A program made the translations under genes and the position numbers. DNA of 64,000 nucleotides. Source: Ophiodon elongatus. Its lineage: Eukaryota; Chordata; Actinopteri; Perciformes; Hexagrammidae. Positions 1 to 11,164 of this stretch are shown in pieces (position 1 is the first letter of the stretch; each line of letters begins with the position of its first letter). The notes below the pieces were generated by a model. That model ran no database searches. It was not told where the DNA came from and saw only the letters and a list, made by a program, of their open reading frames with translations. The stretch covers positions 58,501-122,500 of the forward strand of contig JACSYO010001717.1 of assembly GCA_016806645.1 (NCBI GenBank). The letters run 5' to 3'.

Positions 1-422
1 GAAACTGTCTAACCATGAAGGCTGCAAAACTATATTTTAATGCAATGATTATCCCCCATCTGACCTACTGCTTAACCAGCTGGACACAAGCCAGCAGCAC
101 AACATTAAAATCTATCTATATTCTCCATAAACAAGCTCTAAAAACATTTGATAAAAAAAGTCACCATCACTGCAATATTTTCATCAAACACCATATCTTG
201 AGTTGGGAAAACCTCGTTAAATTCACTGATGTGTGTCTGGTTTTTAAAATTTTACATGGTATTGCTCCGCCTCCACTTTGTGATTTTATTAAACAACGCA
301 CTCAAAGTAGCAGACACACTAGATCTGCTTCAAGAGGTGATTGTGTCATTTCACATAGGTCAAGCTCTTTTAGCAAATCTGCATTTTCCGTGACTTCAGC
401 AAACTCGTGGAATGCTCTGCCA

Positions 423-479
<57 letters not shown>

Positions 480-890
480 ACACATACAGAACATTCAAAC
501 ATAGCCTGAAGGCATGGCTTGTTGCCAATCAGGTGTGCAGAATTAATGTACTGTCTGTCCTGCCTGCTTGTTTCACCTGTATGTGCATTTGCCTTGTTCA
601 GTGTTGATGTATGTTATGTGCCTCAGTATTATAGGTGCTTATTCTGTAGATACACTTTTCTTTTTCTTATCTGTGAATTGTTTTTGTCTATACATTACTG
701 ACTATTTATTGATGAATCTTAATTTCATTATGTTATTTGAAATTTTGTAATTTTAGGCTGCCTTCAAAAAATCTGGCCAGGGACAGCAGATGAAAATTAG
801 CCTCTCTGGCTAACTCTGGCTCACTTACAGTTTTACTGTTGATTGGTGTGCATTGTCCCTGCAAAATAAACAGCAAATAATAAATAATTA
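1..890 (+). mobile_element. 3' end of a LINE (non-LTR retrotransposon), degenerate
   Basis: An open stretch from position 15 encodes a C-terminal reverse-transcriptase-type tail. It reads like the end of fish LINE ORF2 proteins: 'HLTYCLTSW', then 'VKFTDVCLVFKILHGIAPPPL', then a final 'SANSWNALPS'. The frame is broken by an expanded CA tract at 424-474, after which the natural ending 'RTFKHSLKAWL' continues in a shifted frame. The 3' part ends in an A-rich tail near 870-890. The 5' part lies outside the window, so the copy's full length is unknown. The clade (Rex/CR1-like) is an inference. Confidence 0.7.
424..474. repeat. (CA)n microsatellite inside the LINE fragment
   Basis: About 25 uninterrupted CA dinucleotides. 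It sits inside what used to be LINE coding sequence and displaces the frame. Confidence 0.95.
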
Positions 891-1312
891 AAATACAATC
901 ACATGTACACATATTTATACAATATATTAATACAAATAATAAGGCATGTAGTGTAGCCCGGGAAGGAGGTGGTTGGAGAGGGTTAGCCCACCCTCTTGTT
1001 TTCTTTCTCCTTTCTTTATGTCCCCTTGTATTTAGGATTCGTGTCTCTTTCTCATGGTGTCATTGCCGTGGGCCGCCCAGACCTTTAGGAGGTAGCTGGT
1101 CCCCTGCAGGTCCTCTCCAGCTTCTCATATTGGGCCGACCTCAGACCCTCTGGGAGGGAGCCAGTCATTTATGACTGAGTTTGTTGATATTGTCATCATT
1201 TTTCTTGTTGTTTTTAAGAGGACCCAGCTCTCACCATGTAGACCCCCCCCTCCCCTCCCCTTGCCCCCATGCCGGTCTGTTTGCATGGAAGTGGTTTCTG
1301 CATTCTGCTGAG
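891..1312. other. Short non-coding interval, no gene recognised
   Basis: AT-rich sequence to about 950, then mixed sequence. I searched here for the missing C-terminal transmembrane exons of the slc45a3 relic (expected downstream on the minus strand) and did not find them. Confidence 0.5.
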
Positions 1313-1567
1313 TGTGTACCCGTCTGTCTGAGTCATAGAGACACAGCGGGGCGTATGGTAGGACCTGGAGGACGGAGAGTGTGTACCCCATCACAGCCGC
1401 CGCGACGGTGAGCGTTATCACACTGTCTGAGATGCTCAGTACGGTGGTTACTGCCAACAGAGCCGCGCTACTGATGTACACCACCCTGGCTCCCAGCAGA
1501 GCGACCCAGGACTCCATCAGCGCGGAGCACAGCACCGATACCACGCTCCGCAGGAAGAGACCCACAC
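1313..1567 (-). pseudogene. slc45a3: slc45a3-like relic, fourth block
   Basis: After a CAAG acceptor the sequence reads 'GLFLRSVVSVLCSALMESWV', then 'GARVVYISSAALLA', then 'LQVLPYAPLCLY'. This corresponds to two transmembrane helices of the second half of SLC45A3. Identity stops after 'SDRRV' near 1313, and the following open frame (to 1125) has no family similarity. Confidence 0.7.
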
Positions 1568-1625
1568 CTTGAAGAAATGATGTGGTTACGAGGCAAATGA
1601 ATCCCAGCGGTTGAGGTAAACCTTA

Positions 1626-1767
1626 CTCAACCTTCATGGAAGAGTTCCTTTCCTGGGACTGTGGCTCTGCACTCGGCACTCCCTTGTACAATCCATCCCC
1701 CATAAAGTCAGCGAAGAAGAGCTTGACCATATACTCAGAACATTTTCCTGAGTGCTCTCGGTTTCAT
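1626..1767 (-). pseudogene. slc45a3: slc45a3-like relic, third block
   Basis: Encodes 'LFFADFMGDGLYKGVPSAEP', matching the family block LFYTDFVGEGLYQGVPxAEP. The stretch just upstream keeps only traces of the preceding 'ELCSWM' segment, so several codons appear deleted. The frame reaches a TAA at 1623-1625, overlapping a possible GTAAGG donor. Confidence 0.65.
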
Positions 1768-2082
1768 CTATAACATCTTTCCCAATTAATCGTTTTTGGA
1801 GCAGCTCCAGTCTTGACGTCACAAATTTGAGTTTCAGCAGTTTTTTTGATTTGGGAGAGAGTGGTTTATGCTCACTAATATTTGTGGACTGCCTGAGACC
1901 TAAAGAATAACATGCATTCATTTTGAAGATTTCCCCCTTCAAGCACTTTTTTATGTCGCATTGAAAGCCTATTTATGGATATATTGTGACACTTCCATTA
2001 CACGCCTGCTTTGTGGATGCAAATCAAGTCATTGATCCAGACAGTAACTTGTCACATCTTGATTGATGTGTGGCTAACTCAC

Positions 2083-2315
2083 CTGTCCACAGAACTTCAG
2101 CAGACACACAGCTCCGGCCTGCAGAACAGCCTCCAGCCAGTGAGAGGACATCAGCACAGACAGGCGACGGGCCCGTGGCATGACCTGCAGGCTCAGTAAA
2201 ACTCCCAGGCTCAGCAACCAGATAAATCCCTGGCGACAATCAAAATAGCCTTGCCAAGAATCACTAGCTGAGCCAATCATAGGTATAAAGATCAAACCCA
2301 GGACTGGACCTGCCG
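2083..2315 (-). pseudogene. slc45a3: slc45a3-like relic, second exon
   Basis: The exon has a CAG acceptor before 2315 and a GTGAGT donor after 2083. It is 233 bp and encodes 77 codons in the open frame, nearly the length of the human counterpart. It retains 'GPVLGL', 'GSASD', 'FIWLLSLGVLLSL', 'MPRA' and 'FCGQ'. The arginine-rich MFS loop after GSASD is mutated, with three of its arginines lost. Confidence 0.8.
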
Positions 2316-3538
2316 CTGGCAGAAAGAGGAAGCCTGTTAATGTGGTTACGTTGGTTCTGAGAACACATTTGCTGACCGGTGAGGAAGGGTCAGGTAAGGC
2401 ATTTAGGGAGACGTTTTCTGAGTGAGAACTGATTAGCTTGTTGGTAAGCAAAAATGGTATATTCTGTCATGTAAAACATGTCCGTTTCAACAAAAAGAGT
2501 AGAACGACATCTCCATCCCCATCCTCTACACCATAGTGAAAGTGATACAAGGTATACAAAGAAGTCTTTCTTATTGTCCTTCCAAAATCAAAAATTCACG
2601 AGCCAAAGTGTAAGGAATGGATTAAAAATTGTTTTTCTGTTTTAAGATAAACGGCTAGTACTAGAATGTGTAGCTAGCTTGTTGTTCCAGTGGTAGCCTC
2701 TTACATTTTGAAGGCAAAGATTGATAAATGATTAGCTGACTGCACTGCATTGTCTTTGGAGAAGTCCACCCGAAATGACCTTGCCAAACATTAAAAAAGC
2801 ATGAATCTACATTTTGGGTTCCTGTATCATCCATTAATTCAATTTGGTGAATAAAAAAACCTCTTAATATCTTTCTAAACACTAAACCATAATAATATTT
2901 TGGGGGTTTGTTTGTTACATCACCCCATTTGAATGAAAATAGTAATATATATATATATATATATATTTATTAAGTCTTCTAAAAAACAAAGACCCGTTTT
3001 TGTTTTACGGATCGGTTCAAATAATTGAATGAAGTTCTAGTTTTCTACAGCTAACAACATCTGTGAACAGCAGTTGTCATTTCATCAAATGAGAGGCCTA
3101 CCTTTGTCCATTTCTGTTGAAGTCAAGGACAAATTGTTTAAAAATAACCATGAATTTCAAGTTATAAATCACCACATTTTGATGCGTCATTTATCTCAAG
3201 TCTGGCGTGCGTGCATACCGGATTTAAGCAGCTATTGGGAAAACTCTTTGACATACCTGGGGTTCAGGGTCTCTCTTAAGGGAGCACCTGCTTTTCATTC
3301 TGAACTACAGTCACCCTTTATTTAGAACTATTAAGTCCAAGTCAGCCACATGAACGTGGATAACATGTGAACCCAACACAGGAAGCCCCAGTGAACTGGG
3401 TCGGGTTTGAGTGCAGGATTGTGAGACCGCCGTGCTAACCGCTGACCCACCATGCTAACCACTGACCCACCATACTGTGCGTCAATCGCCAGTACATCAC
3501 CCCAGCGGTCACCTTGCGTGTATGGCTCATCCACTTAC

Positions 3539-3696
3539 CGAGCACCGTGGTCATGTAGTGTTCCCACAGGCCGGCCTGCAGCAGCAGAGGTGGGATGTAG
3601 GCGTTTCCCACAGCGAAGCACACCTCCAGAAAATGATACAATGTTCACCAGAATCAGCTTCCACATCAGACCTGGCAACGGACTCTCCACATGCAT
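3539..3696 (-). pseudogene. slc45a3: slc45a3-like relic, first coding exon (frameshifted)
   Basis: A candidate ATG at 3696 reads into 'WKLILVNIVSF'. The frame then slips by 2 nt near 3630 into 'LEVCFAVGNAYIPPLLLQ'. In the family these two blocks are joined by a glycine codon. The exon ends in phase 1 at 3539 before a GTAAGT donor, the phase needed by the next exon. Confidence 0.75.
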
Positions 3697-3847
3697 CTTT
3701 AGGGCATTCACTTTGTCTTATTTTGGCTTTCATATGTTCTTTTACTGTCTGTTTTCAATACAATATCTTTGCTTTTTACTATTTGGTCACGATTTGAAAT
3801 GCAACACAACTGTAAAATACATTTTTGGCGGCGTAAGATGTCGTTCT

Positions 3848-4629
3848 TGTCACGAGAGGGGGAGGGGTGGGAGCAAAAAGGCAACAGGGGATGGACCCAA
3901 ATGCAGAAAGACATGGGGGAAGAGAGGGATGATATACGGTGAATTTTAATAAACAAGAAATGTCCAAAAAATAAAACTAACAGAGCAGGGGAGTCCAAAA
4001 GTAACTGAAAAAAATCCAAAAACCATAACTCAAAGTTACATGTAAACCAGGGAAATCAGAAAAAAGCATGAGGGATACATAAAGGAAGCAGGGAACACAC
4101 CAGGGGAACATGCCAGGGAACGCGCCAGGGAAACGTATCAGGGAACGCGCACCGGGGGAACATACCAGGGAACACGCCAGGGAAACGTACCGGGGAAACA
4201 GCACCAGGGACCACACCAGGGACACCAGGGAACGTACCGGGGACCGCACCAGGGGAATGTACCAGGGACCGCACCAGGGGAACGCACCAGGGGAACGTAC
4301 CGGGGAACGCACCAGGGGAACACACCAGGTGAACACACCAGGGACTGCGCCAAGGGAACGCGCCAGGGGAACGCGCCAGGGGAACGCGCCAGGGAACATA
4401 CCAGGGAACATACCAGGACACACAGCAGACAAACCAACACAGAGACAAGGGAACACAGGGTTTAAATCCACTAGGTAGGTGCAGGTGATGAGACAGAGGA
4501 GGATTCAATCAGGGGCGGGACAGACAATCACAAAGGAGGGAAAATATACAAAGGCAGGAAGTGAAGTAAACACACGGGCAATTCTAAATAAAACAGGAAA
4601 CAAACTAAATCCAAACCAATATCGTGACA
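3848..4629 (-). mobile_element. Solo LTR of an LTR retrotransposon (minus orientation) with 5-bp TSD
   Basis: The element starts TGTCACGA and ends TCGTGACA, perfect inverted 8-bp termini with the TG..CA ends of LTRs. It is flanked by identical pentamers GTTCT (3843-3847 and 4630-4634), a target-site duplication. Read on the minus strand, a TTTAAA promoter-like box lies near 4465 and an AATAAA-like signal near 3945-3955, in the order expected for U3-R-U5. No internal coding sequence remains, so recombination between two LTRs probably removed it. An array of 15-17-bp units occupies the middle (4090-4430). Confidence 0.8.
4090..4430. repeat. Minisatellite (units about 15-17 bp, CCAGGGGAACGYR core) inside the solo LTR
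   Basis: More than 20 imperfect copies of a GGGGAACGYACCAGG-type unit. It lacks stops in several frames on both strands, so it produces long artefactual open frames. The array lies wholly within the LTR. Confidence 0.9.
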
Positions 4630-4634
4630 GTTCT

Positions 4635-6689
4635 TAAAGGACGATCAGCGCTTCCCATCAGAGGCCACCTTGTGGACATTCTGATATGGCGTCTTCCTGC
4701 ATAGCTCAGACAGAGAATAGCACTGTCTGCTCTGATGCATGTATTGTGCGCCTATGAAATGAAAAAAAAGCATTTATGAAATTATGTTTTTATCAGTTGG
4801 ATGAAGATTGTCATGTGCAAATATCCAACATGACAAGTACCTGGGTAATGTTGAATCAAAATAAAAGCTCTTTGGGGTTTGTTGACACTGAATTATAGGT
4901 CCTGTTTACAGATTTCATTAACATGCACTTTCCCTACAGATCTTATGTTGATGCCAGGTGTAAATGGGACCAAAAAGGCATCTGTTGGCATTTTAGTCTT
5001 ATCCACAAGTGACTTGATACCTTTCTCAATTCATGACACACTCTGAAAAAGCTGTTGGTTGACACCTTTTAAGCTTCAGACAAAAACATCTGAGATATGA
5101 GGTGTTCAGGGGTGTGAATAATCTATCTGCCGTGAAGATGAAAGTGGCAATAGTGACAATTTATTCACTCAAAGGAAATGTTGAACGCACAGCATAATGG
5201 CTGTAGGATAATGACAACATCTGTTTGTAGACTGCTTCCCTGCAAACCTGTCTTCCACTGCGTACTTCTGTCTTCCACCGGGTACGATCTCCCGGAAAAA
5301 TTAAGGCTCGCTTTACAACACAAAGGAAGTCAACTATTGAGCAAAAAAAGTACGAGGTTTCTCATCAGGAGCAGCTCAGCCGCCTCCGAGACCAGATCGA
5401 TGTTGGACCAACTCAAAGAGTAAGAAAACACCAGTAAAGCAAAGCAGTCTCTCGATACTTTGATTATTGTTTCACACATATATATTTATATATAATTCCA
5501 TCAGGGGAATTACACAGTCCGTGTCGAAACCACTTGACTACCTGGACATGCATGTTATATTTATTTTTTGTTACTTTTGTTACCACATGAATGGACTGAC
5601 AGACACTGAAGTTCTCCATTTAATCACTGTCAGTCATTTTGTGACATAAAAAGGTCTTAACTGTAATTAAATTAGGGTCATATCAGTTTTGGTTCATTTT
5701 GCTTTCGATATCCCAACACCCATTAACCGGTAACTAACTTAATATTAGTAATTAATAAGAAATGAAGGCGTGACGTACAAGTGACGCTGTCCTTTTACTC
5801 TGGCACTCAGTTGACCCAATGAGCTTTGGCGCCTCATTGCGCTCTAGCCATCCAATCAGAATGTTTTGAGTTGTAAATGTCTTGACTTTTATTTTATTTT
5901 CCTTGTTAAAGTTTATTTGCTCTGGTCGTTATCAGCTGATGTTCCTTCTAAATAGTTTGCTCGTGGCCTCTATAAAAGCTGATCAGAAGAGTCGATCAGA
6001 TGAAAATGAAAGCTTTACAATATTCATTTGCCAGCTCATTCCGCGACTCCGGGCTGTGTGCTTGTCCAGCCGGAGTGTCCACGGGTAAATTAAAAGTATG
6101 TCACTTTTAGCTTTGTTCATTGTATAAATGCTTTAAAACTACCGGGACACCACAAAGCAGAAGGCTACCACCCTTCTACCCGAGCGTGGATAAACCAAAG
6201 ACCAGGCTAACCAGGGCTAACGTTACATGCACGCAGAAAGTGGGGTTTACCTCCATGTCCTCCTCACCGTAACCTCCCGTTAGGTGCCAAGAGCAAGTCA
6301 AACCCACCAATAGAAACTCCTGGCTCATTCAGCAGCGTATGCCCCGCCCGCTACGTCCAAACTCAACTCGTAGCTTTTCGTTTTGAGAGCGAAGGTTTTT
6401 TTTTTGAGAGCAAAAGTTTTGATTTGCAGCCAAAAATTCTAGTTTCATAAGCAAAACTAACTCTCAGTTTATATATTTTTACTTACAAACGAGAAATTTG
6501 CTCTCAAAACATTTTTTTTTGTTTGCGTAATAAAGACACAAATCTACCTTCATAGAAACGCTGCTCGCCATCAAAACGCACAGCAATCAGCACACTGCGC
6601 ACTATTGGAATATTATATCAATGCACAGCAGGTCAAAACCACTTCTACCACTAGGGGGAGACAGAGGGGATACATTAAGACCCTTTGAC
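4635..6689. other. Intergenic, no gene assigned; one exon-like stretch at about 5325-5420
   Basis: Mostly unique-looking AT-rich sequence. At 5325-5420 (+) there is a stretch with an acceptor-like CAAAG and a GTAAGA donor that can be read as 'KKYEVSHQEQLSRLRDQI', resembling a helical coding exon. I cannot name a protein and see no partner exons. 6360-6540 is an odd run of variations on TTTTGAGAGC(A/G)AA. Confidence 0.4.
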
Positions 6690-7075
6690 CACATGACATT
6701 TACATCTTTTTGTGACATAATATAGTAATTATTTTTGACTTGTATTGAAATGCTATTCTATGGCTATTTTATGATTATGTGTTTTTTTTCTGAATAGTAT
6801 TTACTTACTTTCTGCACATACTATACCTATTTATAACTTATTTTGCATACTACACTCTTGACATTTTGAAATATCTTACTATGACTTTTGAATGACCTTT
6901 TGAATATACTATACTACGGCTTACTTCTAACTTTTTCGACATACTGTACTATGACTATTTTATGATGCACTATTTTTTATGGCATTCTATATTATGTATT
7001 TTTTTAAGATAAAAAATAAATAATGAAGTACTATACCCTGGCTTTTTATGACTTTTTTCAATATATGATATTCAT
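6690..7075. repeat. Degenerate tandem-like repeat of ACTATGRCTWTTTTATGA motifs
   Basis: The motifs 'actatgactatttta', 'atactatactac' and 'ttgacatactgtac' recur every 30-45 bp with much drift. It looks like an old tandem array or part of a repeat family. No coding content. Confidence 0.55.
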
Positions 7076-7078
7076 TTA

Positions 7079-7111
7079 GGGGTCGGACATCGAGTGGCAA
7101 AGTCCGACCCC
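7079..7111. repeat. Perfect 10-bp inverted repeat (GGGGTCGGAC), 13-nt loop
   Basis: GGGGTCGGAC at 7079-7088 is mirrored as GTCCGACCCC at 7102-7111. It is probably the terminal hairpin of an unclassified repeat adjoining the preceding degenerate array. Confidence 0.7.
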
Positions 7112-7392
7112 TTCCCATTGACCACCATGGGACCTTAAATATGTACGGTAGTCAATGCCGGAGATAAATGATTATTTCAGAGGCCACACACGATGGAATA
7201 ACCCCATTGTGGCATCATGTATCACTGTATGGACCAATCACCCTGTTTAATGTACACATGGGCATGAGGGTATTGTATGAACACACACTGTAACGCAATG
7301 GCCCCACATCGTCTGAGGGACTTCTTCACCTTTAAACCTCATTTGTGATTCAAAACTGTTTTCTACATTTTCCCTAGTTTTGGATATTCTAT

Positions 7393-7450
7393 ACAGTACC
7401 AGTCAAAAGTTGTCATGAGAAGGCGTGTACACACTTTTGACTGGTACTGT
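7393..7450. mobile_element. Collapsed Tc1-like element: two facing terminal repeats only
   Basis: An 18-bp arm ACAGTACCAGTCAAAAGT (7393-7410) is followed after 22 nt by its perfect reverse complement (7433-7450). CAGTACCAGTCAAAAGT is the classic terminus of fish Tc1-like transposons. Here the whole interior is gone, leaving a 58-bp palindrome. Confidence 0.8.
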
Positions 7451-7559
7451 GTGTAAACGTGGAACCTCTGTGTCTTCGGTACTCCGTCCCTGTAGCATTG
7501 CACTGCTACAACATTGTTGGGACTTGTGGACAATAAAAACAAAAAGGATGAAATTGATA

Positions 7560-8259
7560 CGGAACCAGAGGTATCTTTTTTTTTTTTTTTTTATTGAGCG
7601 CAACTTTTATCCTTGATGAAACCTGGTGCATACATTTGCCCACAATGCAACTTGACCGCTGACAGGTTTGGTCTGTGATTCTGGGTGTGGAGCGCTAACA
7701 GTGGCTAATGTAGCCTGGAGCTTGAGGCAAAGATGAGGAGCGGACTGCAGAGGGCTAGTACGCTCACTTCTTTACTAACTCCAGGTGTAAGTTAGTCCTC
7801 AGCCCCAAGGGGGCGCTGACTCAATGACATCGCTCGGTGAACGTTGGCACCTTTACACAACTTCTTTCACGTATACGCAGTAGTACCTTTAAATGTAGCT
7901 GTTCTTTTTACACCTATCTGTACTTTTCCATTCGTCTCTCTTCATCGTATCGTTTCCTATATTTATTTCATTTCGTCTCCTGCTGACAGATTTGCCAGTC
8001 CATTGGTTGTAAACTAAAATTCACCAAAAGGGTCATTATGAGGGCCACAAAAGTATTCCTCTTATGGATCACAGAGCGCGTCAGCAGTCTGTTCGACGGA
8101 TCAGAAAACTACATAGAAAAACAGTCGGCCGTCGTTGCACACAGCGCCACCGGGTGGCGGACACGGAATATTGCAGATCACCATAAAAAGCAAAGCCACG
8201 TTACACAGAGCTCAATGTCACAAAACAAGTAGTTAAATCCGTATAAAAAGTAGGTTGCC
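7560..8259. other. Sequence downstream of nucks1, no gene recognised
   Basis: A T-homopolymer at 7573-7592 (an A tail after AATA when read on the minus strand) and otherwise unremarkable sequence. I see no conserved reading frame. Confidence 0.4.
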
Positions 8260-10913
8260 TTTATTAGAAGCTGGGAAACCAAAACATTACCAACATTGTC
8301 GTTGTTAATACTCCTTTTTCTTTTGTCAGACCACAATATTGCCATTACCAGCATCATCATCATCATCATCGCTTCACACTTTTCCCCCACAACATGCAAA
8401 AGATTCGAGTTCAGCGTTCCCGTTCCACACTACTGACAAAAGCTCCTCCTCGTGGTCTCCTGTAGGAATCACAACGTGGCTTACATGAACATCGCCAGTA
8501 CAACTGAAGGTAGAAAAAAAAAAAAAACAACCCCAAAAAAGAAACATCAAAAACAGTACAACAGAAGAAATCTTTGAACGGATGAAAAGAGGAGAAATTC
8601 ACGGCCTTCTGCCATGTGCCTCCTGTGGGGTGATGGAGAGGAACCTCTTTTCAAGCCCTCAGCGCTGCCAACTACAGGCAGCATCGGATCCTACTGCGAA
8701 CAGAGCCCTCTGAGCTTTAGATTGGTATAAACAACTCTTTTTTTCTCTCGCTTTCTTTTTTATGTCCTTATTTATATCCAATTGTCTTAAAATGACATTA
8801 AGGATTTGGTGCCAATTCAGGACCTGGACGTAGAAAAACACACTGAGCGGCTAAGGACAGTTGTAAAAGAATTGAATGTGCTTCTGAACCGAGGACGAGG
8901 TTCAGGTGGGTCCTGTACACATCCAGGACTCGTCTGTATTGCAGCCATGGGACCAATCAGAATGTCTCCTGACTTGACGCCTAATAATGCATTTATTATG
9001 TTCCCAAGGTCACAATAGCAGCTTTTTCTTATCTTTTTATTTATTTTTTTGACATCAAAACACTATTGAAAAAGAAAAAAAAAAGGACAATCTCACGAGT
9101 TCTGCACCTGATCACCGAGTCACTAGTTTTGAGATCGTTTATGGCTTTGGATGGTCTGTTGATCAGAGGACTTGTTCTAAGCCTAATTTGACCTAAAACA
9201 CGAGGACAGATTACATTCTCAGGCCTCCAACAAGGATATCAGAGCCACCACTGAAAACTCAACTCAATGAAAATTAAGGCATTAATAGACAAACAAATGC
9301 CAGATATATATATATATACTGAGTGCCCACTTTATTTCAATCTTCTCTGAGTCTCAGTACTGTTTCCTTTGAAAAATGGATCCGCTTGTAAAATACTAAA
9401 TGAGTGAACAAATGAAAAAAAAAAGAAAAAAGGATACCAACGGGAACCATTAAGCTGGTGGGACTGAGGGGGGGAGGGGGGGGTGGCGGCTGGTCCAACC
9501 ATCGGGCAGAACAGATTGGATAGGTCAACTTTTTTTCTTTAAAATCAAGATACATTTTATTTCTTTTCTTAAAAAACAAACATTACAAAAAAAATCTGAA
9601 TAGAGAATTAAAACAATGAACCGACAGAAGAAAAAACATTCATTTTTTTTTTTAACTCTCAAAAAAAATAAAAAAAGAGAAAAGAAACATCTCTTCTTGC
9701 ATTTAAAAAATAAAAATAAAAACAAAAAACAAACAAAAAAAGATTTAGGGGTGCCTGGCACAAGGGGTTGAATGCTGAGAAGATGCTGTAGCCATGCAGG
9801 GGAGGGAGGGAGGGGGGGGTGGTGGGGGGGGGGGGGGTCGTGTGGTCTTAAAGGGGGTGGGGTTTGCTTCACGTGGCAATGGCGCGTCGTTAAGAAAGCC
9901 CAACATACAACAACCGAAACCGTTTAACATAGGCAGCAGACGGGCTGAGAGAGAGAGAAATAAAGCCAGACCCTCTTACAAGCATACAAATTTAAACAAG
10001 TACATAAAAACACACACATGCCGGCTTGAAACGTGCGATAGTGGCAGTCCGGCGTGTGGCAAACACTCAAAGGTGACCCACCACTCCGCCAGTCCACACA
10101 GCACACCGTTAAACGCTTTGAACTGATCTACGAAGCAGCAGCAGCAGCAGTTCAGCACCAATACAGTCGGAAAGGAACAGGGTGACCTAAAAATTATAAT
10201 GTAAAAATTAAAAAAGGAAAAAGCTGCTTCAACTGACAGGACAGGTTTTTTTCCAGAATAACTAACTAGCTAACGCTGCCCTGTTAAAACATGCTCCTGG
10301 TTTAAAAGCACAAGGGACCAGAGAGAGGGTGAAGGCTTTTAGCCCCGCGTGTGTTGACTCAAGCGTCGCTTTGTAAATACGGCGCTTTAGCAACTCCATA
10401 CTGAGAAGCCTCGGACAATACTCCCAGTAATCGCACATATCGGTAAAGTAAACTGGACAGCGCGCGTTGCCAGTCATGTCAGATCACTGGTAATCCCATG
10501 GGGTGGGGGGGTGGTGGGTGGGTCGGGGGGGGGGAGACACGGACAAGGGAAGTGGTTTTGTTCACACTCAGGACGGATGCTCACTAGCACTGAGCTCTTG
10601 GAAAAGGCAAGACACTTTGACACTAGAATGCAGAATGTAAGTGACAGGAGGGCTGTGACTCCTTACATACGCCGCATGAGAATCAGCACAATGTCTTGGT
10701 TGGAGGGGAGGAAAATAAAGGAGAGAAAAGGAGAGAAAAAAAGAAAAAAAAGAAAAAAGCACACCAAGTCCAAACCATTGAGCCAGGCCACCGGGAGAAG
10801 AAAACAAAACAAAAAAGATTATTCTAAACGCAGAGCAACGAAAGAAAACAAAAACGTTTGAGAAGAGACAGAGAAAGAGACGTGGGAGGATGGGCTTCAG
10901 CGGGTACCATCTT
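8260..10913 (-). other. nucks1: Probable long 3' UTR of nucks1 (extent inferred)
   Basis: This follows the nucks1 stop on the minus strand. NUCKS1 genes are known for multi-kilobase 3' UTRs. Candidate AATAAA signals on the minus strand lie at 9549-9554, 9331-9336, 9029-9042 and 8260-8265, and I cannot choose between them from sequence alone. The sense strand carries three poly-C clusters (plus-strand G runs near 9465-9485, 9795-9838 and 10500-10540) and many U-rich tracts. There is a (CAG)5-type run at 10136-10150. Confidence 0.45.
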
Positions 10914-11164
10914 CTAGTCTTCTCCAGAGGGCGCCTCCTCTTCTGAGCCGTCCTCCTCCTCTTCGTCCTCCTCCTCCTCGTCTCCTCCCGCGGCCTCCTT
11001 CGTCGTCTTGGGGGCAGGGGAGGACTCCTTCTTCTCGGCCTCCTCCTCCTCTTCCTCCAGGGGACTCTCGGGGTCCTCCTCTTCCTCTTCTTTGGGTGAG
11101 CTCTTCTCCAGGGCCTTGGCGCTGGGGCGCCCCTTCCCCTTCCCTTTCATCGGGCTGGGGGTCA
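10914..11164 (-). CDS. nucks1: nucks1 exon 8 with stop codon
   Basis: 251 coding bases after a CCCCAG acceptor. It completes Val219 and reads 'TPSPMKGKGKGRPSAKA' (CDK-type SP sites, KGRP DNA-binding motif), long glutamate runs, and ends 'GSEEEAPSGED' with TAG at 10916-10914. The Glu runs are longer than in mammals. Confidence 0.96.

Larger units (their letters stand above)
1313..3696 (-). pseudogene. slc45a3: Decayed slc45a3-like solute carrier (prostein family) gene
   Basis: Minus-strand exons match SLC45A3, a proton-coupled sugar/MFS-like membrane transporter, in the right order. (1) An N-terminal segment has 'VCFAVGNAYIPPLLL' and 'MTTVLG' before a GTAAGT donor. (2) 'GPVLGLIFIP..GSASD' runs to 'FCGQ' before GTGAGT. 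(3) 'LFFADFMGDGLYKGVPSAEP' follows. (4) 'GLFLRSVVSVLCS' runs to 'VLQVLPY'. Several things indicate that the gene is dead. There is a 2-bp deletion in exon 1 between 'IVSF' and 'LEVCF' (about 3630). The conserved MFS loop 'GRYGRRRPFIW' has become 'GYFDCRQGFIW'. The central TM exon and the C-terminal TM exons are absent. The phases at the 1625/1567 junction do not match. The adjacency to nucks1 on the same strand fits the known vertebrate synteny. A live gene with undetected exons is possible but unlikely. Confidence 0.78.

Noticed and set aside
3331..3534. Minus frames adjoining the slc45a3 first exon
   Set aside because: They read through the GTAAGT donor into intron; the repeated 'VGQWLA' text comes from an intronic duplication ('cgctgacccaccatgctaac').
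3977..4508. Overlapping frames with repeated PGxFPWRVP or PGxAPGERxR text
   Set aside because: Translation of the minisatellite inside the solo LTR, open on both strands.
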